Below, one piece after another: positions 44,569 through 54,569 of a stretch of DNA of 64,000 nt (its first letter is position 1; every line of letters starts with the position of its first letter). The position numbers and the translations under genes were made by a program. The stretch covers positions 646,035-710,034 of the forward strand of contig NZ_WOFO01000001.1 in the NCBI RefSeq assembly GCF_010993705.1, read 5' to 3'. The notes below the pieces were generated by a model. The model was not told the DNA's origin and did not search any database. It worked only from the letters and a program-made list of their open reading frames with translations. This stretch comes from Cyclobacterium sp. SYSU L10401. Its GTDB lineage: Bacteria; Bacteroidota; Bacteroidia; Cytophagales; Cyclobacteriaceae.

Positions 44569-47346
44569 TCATTTCATCAATTGAATGGTCCCTTTTAACT
44601 TTCTTTGCCGCAGGTTTTCATCGAGAACATTAAACCGAACCGTGGCTTCATAGTAGTAAGTTCCTGCCGGAAGCGCATTGCCTTCTGTATCTCTGCCGTC
44701 CCAATTGATGTATATGTTATTCTCAGCAGCAAGGGTACTGTTGTACTGGTGTACCAACACCCCCCAACGGTTGTAGATATTGATGTCTACAGCTTCTACG
44801 AACCTGGGACACTTGTCATATGGATTGTCGAAAGCCTGGAAAGTTTCATTGATATTGTCTCCATCCGGAGTGAATACATTGGGTAGTTCATAATTGGGAC
44901 AATTATCTACACAAACGATATTGCTAGGATCACTTTCGTTGCCAGACCTGTCTATGGCCGTAATGTAATAGCACCCCTTCAATTCCAATAATCCATCAAT
45001 ACGGGTCTCCGTGTTGATTACCGAAACATTGCTTACCAGGTTAAAGGTTCCTTCCTCCCCAGTTTCAGAAAAATAGATGCGGTAACCATTGAGTTCGGTA
45101 TCACAGTCTCCTGAGAAATCCGGTTCCCAACTCAGATCATGATAGAAATCGCTGAAGTTGCACGGTTTATCCGCCAGGAAGGCCTCACATTCAGGCCCTT
45201 CATATGTCAGTACAGGCGGACAGGGAAGGCGGTCATCGTCAGGTCTGGCACAGACAATCTGGGATTTGTTTGCCAGCGGATAGGTCAGAATATCCAGGTT
45301 ATAGTTGCCATTGGTGATGATGTAATAACAATATTCCTTTTCTGTATCGAGTGGAACGCCGTTATGACTTCCGTCATCCAGATATACAAATCCATCCTGG
45401 GTGACATCTACTTCTGCTATCAGGCTGAAATTTTCGGTGTCATTGGCCCCTGGATCTGTTCTGTTTCTATACACCAAATGGGGAAATGAGGCGACTTCGT
45501 TGTTCCAGGGTACATTGAAACTCCAACTGAGCTCAATGGCTTCATTGATAATGGTAGGGTCAACCCTTACTGAAGAGGCAATGCTACTGGTGTCGATTTT
45601 TTCACCCTCCGAAATCAGGATAACTTTATAATTATAGACCAGATTTTCAGTGTTCAAATCAGTATCTGTAAAAACGGTATCGGTCGTTGTAACCAGCGAA
45701 GAAGTATTGCTTTGACCCATAAATCCCTGGTTTCGGATCAATTCGTAGGAGTAGGGTCCCGGGTACAGTTCGGTATCAATATCATAGGGTGGGGTCCAGC
45801 GAACGAGCATTTCTCCTGACTCAGAATCTGTGTTTTCTACACTTACATTGGTAATGATGGGAACATCCACATCTACGGTAATGCAAATTTCTTCCGAAAC
45901 ATAGCTTTCTCCACTTCTCGGAGCGGGAAATCCAGCCACCAGACGATAACAATAGGTATTTCCAGGACTCAGCCCCATGCCATCGTTGGTGTCTGCAAAA
46001 CTGATTTCATCCATAGCGGTGGTGCCGACCAATTCATATCCTGGTCGAATTCCGGTTTCGCAGGAATCAGGCTCGTAGGGGTCACTATTGATCCTTCGCC
46101 ATACCTGCATGGCATCCGCTGTGTTGGAGCAGACATAGGGGTCCCATTCCAATTCAGCGGATCTTCCCTGTTGTTGCTCAATATTATATGGCACGGGGGG
46201 TGGTGCCACTACAGTAATATTCCAGGTCTGTATGTCTACCAGAGACGGACCAGTTTCAGGTTGGTCACGTATACGAACCCTTACCTGATAATTTCTTGCC
46301 CGGACATGGCTGCAAATGGTTTGCCATTCAAAATTAACGATGCCTGGCGAATTTTGAAATACTGATTCCGGATTATAGGAAGCCGGTGAAGAAGTAATTT
46401 CAATGGGATCCCCAAACACTTCTATCATGATGGGGTCCCCATCAGGATCAACACCTTGGAATATCTCTGAAATATTGGTTCCTGCTTCCACACAAATATC
46501 CTCAGGCATGATCAATTCCGGCCTGCGATTGTCGGTGTTTTCAATAATGATTTGCATGTCCCGCAATACATACCCTATGCGGACCCATTCTCCTGCTACC
46601 TGTCTCCATTCTTCAATCCGAAAGGCCACATTGTACTGCCCTGCAATTCCGGGCGCATCCCATATCAGGTCTCCGGTGACAGGGTCAAGTTCAAGAAATG
46701 GCGGGGTAGTGCCATCCTGGCGGGTAAAGCTAAATTCTCCGGTAGCGGGGCTTCTGTAATTGTTTACTTCTCTTTGAAAAGCCTGCTTTGGGACATCCAA
46801 CACATAGGCAAGGCTATCCCCATCCGGGTCGTAAGCCCCGGGGTTATGGATATAAGTTTGATTGACTGCGCCATTATCTACGGGGGCAATGGTCAGGATG
46901 GGAGAATTATTGACGCCAAGAAATGGATCAATGCTGATCATGGTCTCTATGTAAAAAGGAGTATCAACGGACTGATCCATGTTAAGGGTATTGGCGTTCC
47001 GGTTAAACTCCATAAAGCGAATAGTGTAGTTTCCAGGCCCCTGATAGGTATGTGTAATCACGAAAATATTCTTTTCAATATTGTCTCCAAGGCTTTCGGT
47101 TGTATTGAAATCACTTTCAGTATTCAAAACCTCTGTCCTGCCATCTCCGAAATCAATTTCCCCGGGACCAAAAACTACAGTGGATCGGGTATCGGTATAT
47201 CCCACTACAGTGATTTTATAAGTCAGGGTTTGGGTTGAGATTCTTTCAGCAATAATCTCCCCCGCTCTGATGTGGGTAGCCCACGAGGTGGAAGCAGAGG
47301 CGATCATGATGCCCAATAACCCCAATAGAAAACAGCAATATTTCAT
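44569..47346 (-). CDS. T9SS type B sorting domain (CHU_C) surface protein
   Basis: 925 residues. A signal peptide (CCFLLGLLGIMIASASTSWA) is followed by THIRAGEIIAERIS, an opening seen in large gliding-associated proteins. Then come several Ig-like, PKD-like and fibronectin-III-like beta domains (for example GVNNSPILTIAPVDNGAVNQ, DPDGDSLAYVLDVP, CVEAGTNISEIFQGVDPDGD, LVRWTPPYDIDTELYPGPY). The end is a CHU_C domain: PNVFTPDGDNINETFQAF, VDINIYNRWGVLVHQY, INWDGRDTEGNALPAGTYYYEA and KGTIQLMK. The type B domain directs export by the type IX system and surface attachment, as in SprB-like proteins. Likely adhesion or matrix role. Low-charge, acidic composition fits a secreted protein. Confidence 0.92.
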   Translation of the reverse strand: MKYCCFLLGLLGIMIASASTSWATHIRAGEIIAERISTQTLTYKITVVGYTDTRSTVVFGPGEIDFGDGRTEVLNTESDFNTTESLGDNIEKNIFVITHTYQGPGNYTIRFMEFNRNANTLNMDQSVDTPFYIETMISIDPFLGVNNSPILTIAPVDNGAVNQTYIHNPGAYDPDGDSLAYVLDVPKQAFQREVNNYRSPATGEFSFTRQDGTTPPFLELDPVTGDLIWDAPGIAGQYNVAFRIEEWRQVAGEWVRIGYVLRDMQIIIENTDNRRPELIMPEDICVEAGTNISEIFQGVDPDGDPIMIEVFGDPIEITSSPASYNPESVFQNSPGIVNFEWQTICSHVRARNYQVRVRIRDQPETGPSLVDIQTWNITVVAPPPVPYNIEQQQGRSAELEWDPYVCSNTADAMQVWRRINSDPYEPDSCETGIRPGYELVGTTAMDEISFADTNDGMGLSPGNTYCYRLVAGFPAPRSGESYVSEEICITVDVDVPIITNVSVENTDSESGEMLVRWTPPYDIDTELYPGPYSYELIRNQGFMGQSNTSSLVTTTDTVFTDTDLNTENLVYNYKVILISEGEKIDTSSIASSVRVDPTIINEAIELSWSFNVPWNNEVASFPHLVYRNRTDPGANDTENFSLIAEVDVTQDGFVYLDDGSHNGVPLDTEKEYCYYIITNGNYNLDILTYPLANKSQIVCARPDDDRLPCPPVLTYEGPECEAFLADKPCNFSDFYHDLSWEPDFSGDCDTELNGYRIYFSETGEEGTFNLVSNVSVINTETRIDGLLELKGCYYITAIDRSGNESDPSNIVCVDNCPNYELPNVFTPDGDNINETFQAFDNPYDKCPRFVEAVDINIYNRWGVLVHQYNSTLAAENNIYINWDGRDTEGNALPAGTYYYEATVRFNVLDENLRQRKLKGTIQLMK

Positions 47347-47859
47347 ATTTCCGGTGTGTTTCAGCCTTTTGATCCAAAATAAATCTCAGATCAATGTGTC
47401 AAGTTTGTAATCAGCCTGTACGAATGGGTAAAGACCTAAGAACAAAACGTTATTATTTTTTCAATGGTTACCCTAAATTATATCTTTATCAGGAATATTT
47501 CATTTTCTTTGAAAATTTATTTAGGTGGATAGCTTTCATGAGGACCTTTATCAACTGTAAACGCATCCAGCCTCCAACTATTTTTATATTTATCTTTTTT
47601 TTGTTCCTCCTCCTTAACAAAATCCTTGATGCCTGTTGTACGCACACCACTACTTTTTAATTTCACTTTAAACATGTTCATGTATTTTGTTAAACAATGG
47701 CAAAGGTGTTTCGGTTAAACTTGTCGATGTAAGATCGGATTTATTTAGAACTGTTTAAAATAAGAGCATTGGTTATGGTTTGATTGTTTGCTATTGATTC
47801 CAAATGTAAATTTGGCCTTATTAAATAATATTGATCAAACCGTAATAACGAAAAATTAT
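47347..47859. other. 513-bp AT-rich region between the T9SS gene and sdhC
   Basis: No convincing gene. An 88-codon plus-strand frame (47394-47660) is Phe/Ile-rich from the AT content and ends in low-complexity sequence. The useful element is the sdh promoter near 47784-47814; the minus-strand promoter of the T9SS gene must lie near 47350-47420 but was not resolved. Confidence 0.55.
47784..47814 (+). promoter_or_regulatory. Promoter of the sdhCAB operon
   Basis: TTG at 47784-47786, 20-base spacer, TAAATTTG at 47807-47814: both boxes and the spacing fit the Bacteroidota TTG / TANNTTTG promoter. It leaves a leader of roughly 40 bases before the sdhC ATG at 47860. Confidence 0.5.
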
Positions 47860-48543
47860 ATGAGTTGGGTATTCAAAACCTTGAATAGTACACTGGGCAA
47901 AAAATTACTGATGGCCCTTACCGGATTATTTCTTATTTTATTTTTGGTGGTTCATTTGGCTGGGAATCTACAATTGTTATTACCAGATGAGGGGAGGTCT
48001 TTCAATATTTATGCCGAAACAATGGCTAGTAATCCTTTGATCAGGGTAGTGGGTATTTTAAATTTTGGTTTTATAGCCCTGCATGCCATCTATTCAATTA
48101 TTTTGACCAGGCACAATAAGAAATCCCGCCCGGTAGCTTATGCTGTAAGTAAAGCTTCAGCCAATAGCACATGGAGTTCCAGAAATATGGGCATTCTGGG
48201 CACGTTGATTTTGATTTTTATTTTAATCCACTTGAGGGGTTTTTGGTATGAATTTAAGTTTGGTGAAATCCCTTACGTGACCTATGATGGAGAAACCTAT
48301 AAAAATGGATATGCAGTTGTTGCTGCGGCCTTTGAAAATATTGCCTATGTGATCATTTACGTTGTCAGTATGGCTGTGCTGGCTTTTCACTTATCGCATG
48401 GATTTTCAAGTGCATTTCAATCTTTAGGACTGAATCATAAAAAGTATACCCCCTTTATCCAAAAGCTGGGTATAGGTTTTGCCATTGTTGTCCCGGCATT
48501 GTTTGCACTGATACCCATAGTCATGTTTTTACAAAGCAATTGA
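47860..48543 (+). CDS. sdhC: Succinate dehydrogenase cytochrome b subunit (b558 type)
   Basis: 227 residues from the ATG at 47860 (MSWVFKTLNSTLGKKLLMALTG); the longer frame to 47788 adds a non-conserved leader. Five membrane helices carry the haem-ligand histidines: VVHLAGNLQLLL, ALHAIYSI, ILIHLRGFWYEFKFG and FHLSHGFSSAFQSLGLNHKKY. It anchors SdhAB to the inner membrane and passes electrons to or from menaquinone. First gene of sdhCAB; sdhA starts 44 bases downstream. Confidence 0.94.
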   Translation: MSWVFKTLNSTLGKKLLMALTGLFLILFLVVHLAGNLQLLLPDEGRSFNIYAETMASNPLIRVVGILNFGFIALHAIYSIILTRHNKKSRPVAYAVSKASANSTWSSRNMGILGTLILIFILIHLRGFWYEFKFGEIPYVTYDGETYKNGYAVVAAAFENIAYVIIYVVSMAVLAFHLSHGFSSAFQSLGLNHKKYTPFIQKLGIGFAIVVPALFALIPIVMFLQSN

Positions 48544-48587
48544 CCTGACTAAAAATAAAATTAAAGGGAATTTAAATTTGAATATTG

Positions 48588-50522
48588 ATGAAACTTGATT
48601 CAAAAATACCCAGTGGTCCTTTGGCTGAGAAATGGACCAAACACAAGTTTAATGTAAAATTGGTCAATCCGGCCAACAAGAGAAAATATGAGATCATTGT
48701 CGTAGGAACAGGTTTGGCAGGAGCTTCTGCAGCTGCATCACTTGCTGAGCTGGGATACAATGTCAAGGCTTTTTGCTTCCAGGACAGCCCTAGAAGGGCG
48801 CATTCCATAGCTGCACAGGGAGGAATCAATGCAGCTAAAAATTACCAGAATGATGGTGATTCGGTTTTCCGATTGTTTTATGACACCATTAAAGGAGGAG
48901 ATTACCGTTCCAGAGAAGGCAATGTTTTCAGGTTAGCTGAGGTATCTGTAAATATTATTGATCAGTGTGTGGCCCAGGGAGTTCCCTTTGCCAGGGAATA
49001 CGGTGGACTGCTGGCCAACCGGTCATTTGGAGGTGCACAGGTTTCCAGGACTTTTTACGCCAGGGGACAAACCGGTCAGCAATTGTTGTTGGGTGCCTAT
49101 TCAGCCTTGAGCAGACAGGTAGCTAATGGTAAAGTGAAACTTTACCCCAGGACAGAGATGATGGATGTGGTGGTTGCAGATGGGAAGGCTAGGGGAATTA
49201 TCACCCGAAATCTCATTACCGGCGCCATAGAATCTCACAGTGCCCATGCCGTCCTGCTATGCACTGGCGGATATGGCAATGTGTTTTTCCTTTCTACCAA
49301 TGCGATGGGGTCCAATGTTACAGCGGCTTGGAGGGCACATAAAAAAGGCGCCTTTTTCAGCAATCCCTGTTATACCCAGATTCATCCTACCTGTATTCCA
49401 GTGTCGGGTGACCACCAGTCAAAGTTGACACTGATGTCGGAATCGCTCAGAAATGATGGAAGGGTTTGGGTTCCCAAGACCAAGGAAACAGCGGAAAAAC
49501 TGAGGAAAAGAGAAATAGCTCCCAGAGATATCAAAGAGGAAGACCGGGATTATTATTTGGAAACAAAATACCCTTCTTTCGGTAACCTTGTACCAAGAGA
49601 TGTGGCTTCCCGAAATGCCAAATACGTTTGTGATGAGGGTCGGGGGGTGAATGAAACCGGAGAGGCGGTGTTTTTGGATTTTCGTGATGCCATCAAACGG
49701 GATGGAGAAGATGCTGTAAGGGGTAAGTATGGTAACCTGTTTGACATGTATGAGAAAATCACCGGGGAAAATCCCTACCAGACCCCGATGATGATCTATC
49801 CTGCGGTGCACTATACCATGGGAGGTCTTTGGGTAGATTATAATTTAATGACTACCGTTCCAGGATTGTATGCACTTGGAGAGGCTAATTTTTCTGACCA
49901 TGGGGCCAACCGCCTTGGTGCTTCTGCACTGATGCAAGGATTGGCTGATGGATATTTTGTAGCTCCTTATACTGTAGGAGATTACCTGGCGAATTTGCCT
50001 TATGAAAAAATTGCTGAGGATCATCCTGAGTTCAGAAAAGCCGAAGAGGAGGTAAAAGAGAGGGTGGAAAAGCTGCTTTCTATCAATGGTACCAAGACAG
50101 TAGATCATTTTCATAAAAAGCTGGGTAAGATCATGTGGAACCATTGCGGGATGGCCAGAAATGCCGCAGGACTAACCAAAGCCAAAGAAATGATCCGCTC
50201 CCTGAAAGAAGAATTCTGGTCCAATGTAAAAGTACTTGGCACTGGGGAAGAATTAAACTTATCCCTTGAGAAGGCGCACAGGGTAGCCGATTTTCTGGAG
50301 TTGGGTGAATTGATGATAGACGATGCTTTGCACCGAAATGAATCCTGTGGGGGACATTTCAGGGATGAATACCAGACCCCGGAGGGGGAAGCCTTGCGGG
50401 ATGACGAAAACTTTGCTTATGTAGCTGCCTGGGAATACCTCGGAGACGGTAAAGAGGAGGCGCTTCACAAAGAAGAACTGGTGTTTGAAAATGTGAAGCT
50501 AACGCAAAGAAGCTACAAATAA
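48588..50522 (+). CDS. sdhA: Succinate dehydrogenase / fumarate reductase flavoprotein subunit
   Basis: 644 residues from the ATG at 48588 (a TTG one codon earlier is ignored). FAD site: [20 protein letters not shown]72 in AHSIAAQGG is the expected covalent FAD attachment residue. Substrate and catalytic segments are [39 protein letters not shown] and [19 protein letters not shown]. It oxidises succinate to fumarate in the TCA cycle, or the reverse under anaerobic conditions. It sits between sdhC and sdhB. Confidence 0.97.
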   Translation: MKLDSKIPSGPLAEKWTKHKFNVKLVNPANKRKYEIIVVGTGLAGASAAASLAELGYNVKAFCFQDSPRRAHSIAAQGGINAAKNYQNDGDSVFRLFYDTIKGGDYRSREGNVFRLAEVSVNIIDQCVAQGVPFAREYGGLLANRSFGGAQVSRTFYARGQTGQQLLLGAYSALSRQVANGKVKLYPRTEMMDVVVADGKARGIITRNLITGAIESHSAHAVLLCTGGYGNVFFLSTNAMGSNVTAAWRAHKKGAFFSNPCYTQIHPTCIPVSGDHQSKLTLMSESLRNDGRVWVPKTKETAEKLRKREIAPRDIKEEDRDYYLETKYPSFGNLVPRDVASRNAKYVCDEGRGVNETGEAVFLDFRDAIKRDGEDAVRGKYGNLFDMYEKITGENPYQTPMMIYPAVHYTMGGLWVDYNLMTTVPGLYALGEANFSDHGANRLGASALMQGLADGYFVAPYTVGDYLANLPYEKIAEDHPEFRKAEEEVKERVEKLLSINGTKTVDHFHKKLGKIMWNHCGMARNAAGLTKAKEMIRSLKEEFWSNVKVLGTGEELNLSLEKAHRVADFLELGELMIDDALHRNESCGGHFRDEYQTPEGEALRDDENFAYVAAWEYLGDGKEEALHKEELVFENVKLTQRSYK

Positions 50523-50550
50523 TTGATAGATACTTAAAATTCATAAAGAG

Positions 50551-51300
50551 ATGAATCTGACATTAAAAGTTTGGAGACAAAAAAATCCATCTGAAAAAGG
50601 TGGTTTTAAAACATATAAATTAAGTGGGATTTCTGCTGATATGTCCTTTTTGGAAATGTTGGATGTATTGAATGAAGATCTTTCCGAAAAAGGTGAGGAT
50701 CCGGTACATTTTGACCATGACTGTCGTGAAGGAATTTGTGGGATGTGTTCACTTTATATCAATGGTCAACCTCATGGACCCCATCAAACGACCACTTGTC
50801 AGTTACACATGCGCTCCTTTAAAGATGGCGATATCATCACCATTGAGCCCTGGAGAGCAAGTGCCTTTCCTATAGTGAAAGATTTGGTAGTGGATAGAAG
50901 TTCTTTTGACAGAATCATTCAATCGGGAGGTTTTGTATCGGTCAACACCGGGGGAGTACCAGATGCCAATGAAATACCTATTCCAAAAGTAATAGCAGAC
51001 GAATCTTTCGATTCAGCTACCTGCATCGGGTGCGGAGCTTGTGTGGCGGCCTGTAAAAATGCCTCCGCCATGCTGTTTGTGTCCGCAAAAATTTCCCAAT
51101 TGGCCTTGTTGCCTCAAGGAAAAGTGGAAAAGAGAGAAAGGGCTGAAAAAATGGTGGCTCAAATGGATGCAGAAGGTTTTGGTGCCTGTACCAATACGGG
51201 AGCCTGTTCTGCTGAATGTCCGAAAGAAATCAAGCTGAGTAATATTGCCAGGATGAACAGGGAGTATTTCTCGGCATCTCTCAGTACGGAAAATATTTAA
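50551..51300 (+). CDS. sdhB: Succinate dehydrogenase iron-sulfur subunit
   Basis: 249 residues. The [2Fe-2S] cluster ligands are in [17 protein letters not shown] and the Cys of TTTCQLHM. The second half has the [14 protein letters not shown] and [15 protein letters not shown] cysteines for the [4Fe-4S] and [3Fe-4S] clusters. It wires electrons from the flavin of SdhA to quinone at SdhC. It starts 28 bases after sdhA and ends the operon at a strong terminator. Confidence 0.97.
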   Translation: MNLTLKVWRQKNPSEKGGFKTYKLSGISADMSFLEMLDVLNEDLSEKGEDPVHFDHDCREGICGMCSLYINGQPHGPHQTTTCQLHMRSFKDGDIITIEPWRASAFPIVKDLVVDRSSFDRIIQSGGFVSVNTGGVPDANEIPIPKVIADESFDSATCIGCGACVAACKNASAMLFVSAKISQLALLPQGKVEKRERAEKMVAQMDAEGFGACTNTGACSAECPKEIKLSNIARMNREYFSASLSTENI

Positions 51301-51318
51301 GGCCAACAACATATTATT

Positions 51319-51346
51319 AAAGACCGGGTTTCCGGTCTTTTTTTTT
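51319..51346 (+). terminator. Intrinsic terminator of sdhCAB
   Basis: AAAGACCGG (51319-51327), loop GTTT, CCGGTCTTT (51332-51340), then a run of T to 51346. It lies 18 bases after the sdhB stop. Confidence 0.9.
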
Positions 51347-51459
51347 GCCCATTCTGCGGACTCAAAGGCTTCAATATTGATATCAATTTACCCAGGATTA
51401 GGATTTTCAATAATTTATTGTTTTTATAAGAAGCGATTTATCGACTTAACCAATTAAAA

Positions 51460-52869
51460 ATGTCTTTTATAGATTTATCTATTTTCATTATTTACATGAT
51501 TCTGATGCTTGGAGTAGGCTTTTACTTCATGAGGAGAAATTCCGGCCAGGACGATTACTACGTCGGCGGAAGAAATATAGGGAGCTGGCACATAGGGCTT
51601 TCCGTTGTTGCCACCGATGTGGGGGGAGGTTTTTCTGTAGGGCTTGGCGGTTTAGGTTTTTTGATGGGGCTGTCAGGGAGCTGGATGTTGTTTACCGGTC
51701 TTTTGGGAGCCTGGTTGGCAGCAGTATTCTTGATCCCCAGGGTTAAATCCAACCCTGACTTCGAAAAATTTTATACACTTCCTCAGATTTTCCAGCACAT
51801 TTTTGACAGGAAGGTAGGCATACTGGCTGCCATCATCTGTTTTGTTGGTTATTTGGGTTTTACATCCTCCCAGCTTTTGGCAGGAGCCAAGTTAGCCGCT
51901 GGAACCTTCAAGCCGCTGGACCTGAATGTAGCACTACTGATCATGGGAATTATTGCGGTGGTTTATACTGTATTAGGAGGGCTTAAAGCCGTTATCTATA
52001 CCGATACGGTTCAGTGGATTGTGCTGATGGCAGGATTTATTTTTATTGGTTTACCGGTTTCTTATTATCACGTTGGAGGCTGGGAATCTATCAGGGAAAC
52101 ATTACCTGCTGAATATTTTTCTTTGACGAATTTGCGTTGGCAGGATCTGGCCAACTGGGGGATTACCATTTTACCGATCTGGTTTGTTGGGATGACGTTG
52201 TACCAGCGGATTTTTGCGAGCACAGACGTTAAGTCCGCCAAAAAGGCCTGGTTTATAGCAGGCTTATTCGAATGGCCCATCATGGCCTTTATGGGGGTTT
52301 CGTTGGGCTTATTGGCAAAGGTAGCTTTTGAGCAGGGGCTCATTGCTGTCAGCCAGGAGGACCTGGATCCTGAGATGGGGCTTCCCATTTTACTGAGCAC
52401 CGTCTTGCCTCCTGGAATTATGGGATTGATGATGTCCGCTTATTTTTCTGCGGTACTTTCTACAGCCGATTCCTGCCTGATGGCCGCTTCAGGAAACCTT
52501 ACGACAGATATCTTTGGAAGGTATTTGAAAGACAAAAAAGATCGATTTGTCATGCGTATGAGCCAGTTGTTCACCTTGATTATTGGTTCTCTGGCACTGG
52601 TTATTGCCATTCAAATGACAAATGTTCTGGACTTGATGTTGTATTCTTATGCTTTTATGGTGTCCGGGCTGCTGGTACCGATTATTGCCGGGCTTTTCTG
52701 GAACATGCGATCGCCTCTTGCTGCCATGACTTCGATGATTATTGGGGGAGTTGTCACAGCAGGCTTATCTATGCTTGACTTAAACCTGCCATTTGGTCTG
52801 GATCCCAACTTTTTTGGGGTATTTTCATCTTTAGCAGTGTTTTTGCTTGTTTATAGGCTACAAAAGTAA
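51460..52869 (+). CDS. Sodium:solute symporter (SSS family)
   Basis: 469 residues with about 13 membrane helices. SSS hallmarks: DDYYVGGRNIGSWHIGLSVVATDVGGG at the first helices, GYLGFTSSQLLAGAKLAA, TVLGGLKAVIYTDTVQWIVL, and LMMSAYFSAVLSTADSCLMAASGNLTTDIFGRYL with the sodium-site Ser/Thr residues. It takes up an organic solute with Na+. It is followed after 32 bases by a GNAT and a PLP racemase gene, so an amino-acid-like substrate is a fair guess, but SSS specificity cannot be read from sequence alone. Confidence 0.93.
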   Translation: MSFIDLSIFIIYMILMLGVGFYFMRRNSGQDDYYVGGRNIGSWHIGLSVVATDVGGGFSVGLGGLGFLMGLSGSWMLFTGLLGAWLAAVFLIPRVKSNPDFEKFYTLPQIFQHIFDRKVGILAAIICFVGYLGFTSSQLLAGAKLAAGTFKPLDLNVALLIMGIIAVVYTVLGGLKAVIYTDTVQWIVLMAGFIFIGLPVSYYHVGGWESIRETLPAEYFSLTNLRWQDLANWGITILPIWFVGMTLYQRIFASTDVKSAKKAWFIAGLFEWPIMAFMGVSLGLLAKVAFEQGLIAVSQEDLDPEMGLPILLSTVLPPGIMGLMMSAYFSAVLSTADSCLMAASGNLTTDIFGRYLKDKKDRFVMRMSQLFTLIIGSLALVIAIQMTNVLDLMLYSYAFMVSGLLVPIIAGLFWNMRSPLAAMTSMIIGGVVTAGLSMLDLNLPFGLDPNFFGVFSSLAVFLLVYRLQK

Positions 52870-52901
52870 TATGCAAATTAAACAAACAAAATATAAGGTA
52901 A

Positions 52902-53342
52902 ATGTCTACTATAGAAACACTTTCTGCCATTGATAATGCTACCTATTTGCAAAAAAACGAAGTAGCAGATTTTTTATTTGAACACCTGGATCAATACGGA
53001 GACCCCAAAGCCCACATCATGCGTTGCCTGGACTATGCCCTGGATCAGGCCGGAGACAAAGGAGGTTTTGTCGTACTGGCCAGAGAGGAGGGCAAGATCG
53101 TTGGTACGGTAGTCGTAAATAAAACCGGCATGTCAGGCTATATTCCAGAAAATATTTTGGTTTACATAGCAGTTGATGCTTCTCAAAGAGGTAAAGGATT
53201 AGGAAAAAAACTGATGCAAACTGCGATAGATATGGCGCATGGTGACATAGCCTTGCATGTGGAGCCGGATAATCCCGCTAGATTTCTTTATGAGAAATTG
53301 GGGTTTACCAACAAATATCTTGAAATGAGACTAAAAAAATAA
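52902..53342 (+). CDS. GNAT-family N-acetyltransferase
   Basis: 146 residues. The acetyl-CoA loop is VDASQRGKGLGKKLMQTA, preceded by the strand ILVYIAV, with ALHVEPDNPARFLYEKLGF as the usual C-terminal motif. It transfers an acetyl group to an amine; the partner is unknown. It ends one base before the racemase ATG and starts 32 bases after the symporter, so it may acetylate the same amino acid-like substrate. Confidence 0.92.
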   Translation: MSTIETLSAIDNATYLQKNEVADFLFEHLDQYGDPKAHIMRCLDYALDQAGDKGGFVVLAREEGKIVGTVVVNKTGMSGYIPENILVYIAVDASQRGKGLGKKLMQTAIDMAHGDIALHVEPDNPARFLYEKLGFTNKYLEMRLKK

Positions 53343-53343
53343 C

Positions 53344-54414
53344 ATGGCGTTTTTAAACCTATATCGCGATAAATTAAGAGAAAATTTTGAATTCTTGAAA
53401 AAAGAGTTTGCTGCGAACGATGTGTCCTGGGGGGTGGTTTCAAAAATTCTCTGTGGTAATCGTAAGTACATCAAGGAATTGATAGATATGGGGGCCGATG
53501 AAATACATGACTCCCGGATCAGCAATCTTGCAAAAGTAAAGGAAATCAACCCCAATGTACAGACTGTTTATATCAAACCACCTTCCAAGAGAAATATTTC
53601 GGACATGGTCCGGTATGCCGATGTAAGTTTAAACAGCGAACTCAATACCATCCGTTGGATCAGTGAGGAAGCTGTCAGGCAAGATAAAAAACATAAAATC
53701 ATCATCATGGTAGAAACAGGAGACCTCCGGGAAGGGGTCATGGGAGACCATTTGATTGATTTTTATGCCAAGGTTTTTGACCTGCCCAACCTGGAAGTAA
53801 TAGGATTGGGCACCAATCTCAATTGCCTGAATGGGGTAATGCCTTCAGCAGACAAGTTGATTCAACTATCGCTTTATAAGCAAATCATAGAATTGAAGTT
53901 CAATAAGGAAATTCCATGGGTATCTGCAGGGACCTCTGTGACCATCCCTTTGATGCTGCACCAGCAACTTCCCAAGGGAGTCAATCATTTCAGGGTAGGC
54001 GAGACCTTGTATTTTGGAGCCGACCTTTTTGAAGAAAAGACCATTGAAGGAATGAATCCCAATGTTTTCGAATTGTTTACGGAGATCATCGAAATGCAGG
54101 AGAAACCATTATTGCCTACAGGAAGCCTGGCCAACAATCCCCAGGGGGAAGTGGCAGAGATAGATGAATCACTCTATGGTAAATCTTCTTTCAGAGCAAT
54201 TCTGGACTTGGGCCTCTTGGATGTAGATCCTAAATATCTGATTGCCGGCGACGGGGATTTTGAGATTTTAGGGGCCAGTTCGGACATGATAGTCATTAAC
54301 CTGGGAGAAAACCCGAAAAATTATAAAGTGGGCGATTTGATCAAATTTCACTTGAAATACATGGGAGCTTTGGCCATACTCAATTCCAGTTATATTGAAA
54401 AAAGGGTGGTCTAA
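53344..54414 (+). CDS. Alanine/ornithine racemase-like PLP enzyme (fold type III)
   Basis: 356 residues. The TIM-barrel N-terminal domain begins LYRDKLRENFEFLKKEF and places the PLP lysine at WGVVSKILCGN. Further barrel features: DEIHDSRISNLAKV, VYIKPPSKRNISDMV, IIIMVETGDLREGV, GLGTNLNCLNGVMPSA and NHFRVGETLYFG. It resembles the ornithine-racemase-like subgroup and not the classical Alr dimer, which has a different C-terminal Tyr motif. Likely interconverts L- and D-forms of an amino acid. It is coupled to the GNAT gene (1-base gap) and ends the operon. Confidence 0.88.
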   Translation: MAFLNLYRDKLRENFEFLKKEFAANDVSWGVVSKILCGNRKYIKELIDMGADEIHDSRISNLAKVKEINPNVQTVYIKPPSKRNISDMVRYADVSLNSELNTIRWISEEAVRQDKKHKIIIMVETGDLREGVMGDHLIDFYAKVFDLPNLEVIGLGTNLNCLNGVMPSADKLIQLSLYKQIIELKFNKEIPWVSAGTSVTIPLMLHQQLPKGVNHFRVGETLYFGADLFEEKTIEGMNPNVFELFTEIIEMQEKPLLPTGSLANNPQGEVAEIDESLYGKSSFRAILDLGLLDVDPKYLIAGDGDFEILGASSDMIVINLGENPKNYKVGDLIKFHLKYMGALAILNSSYIEKRVV

Positions 54415-54569
54415 GCCCCAAAAAATTCAAGTCCTAACCTATCTTTCTATTTTAAAAATCCATATAAAATGCTCATTGCCAGATAGTTCATGATTGGTTG
54501 CTTAGTACTCTGATTTTTGGCATCAAATTGGTTTTAATTGAAATAGATTTAACCAACTTATTATTTGCC

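Noticed and set aside
46552..47238. 228-codon frame antisense to the CHU_C protein gene
   Set aside because: Lies wholly inside a clear gene on the other strand and has no domain-like sequence; a shadow frame.
47394..47660. 88-codon plus-strand frame upstream of sdhC
   Set aside because: Low-complexity Phe/Ile-rich translation expected from AT-rich DNA; no domain or promoter.
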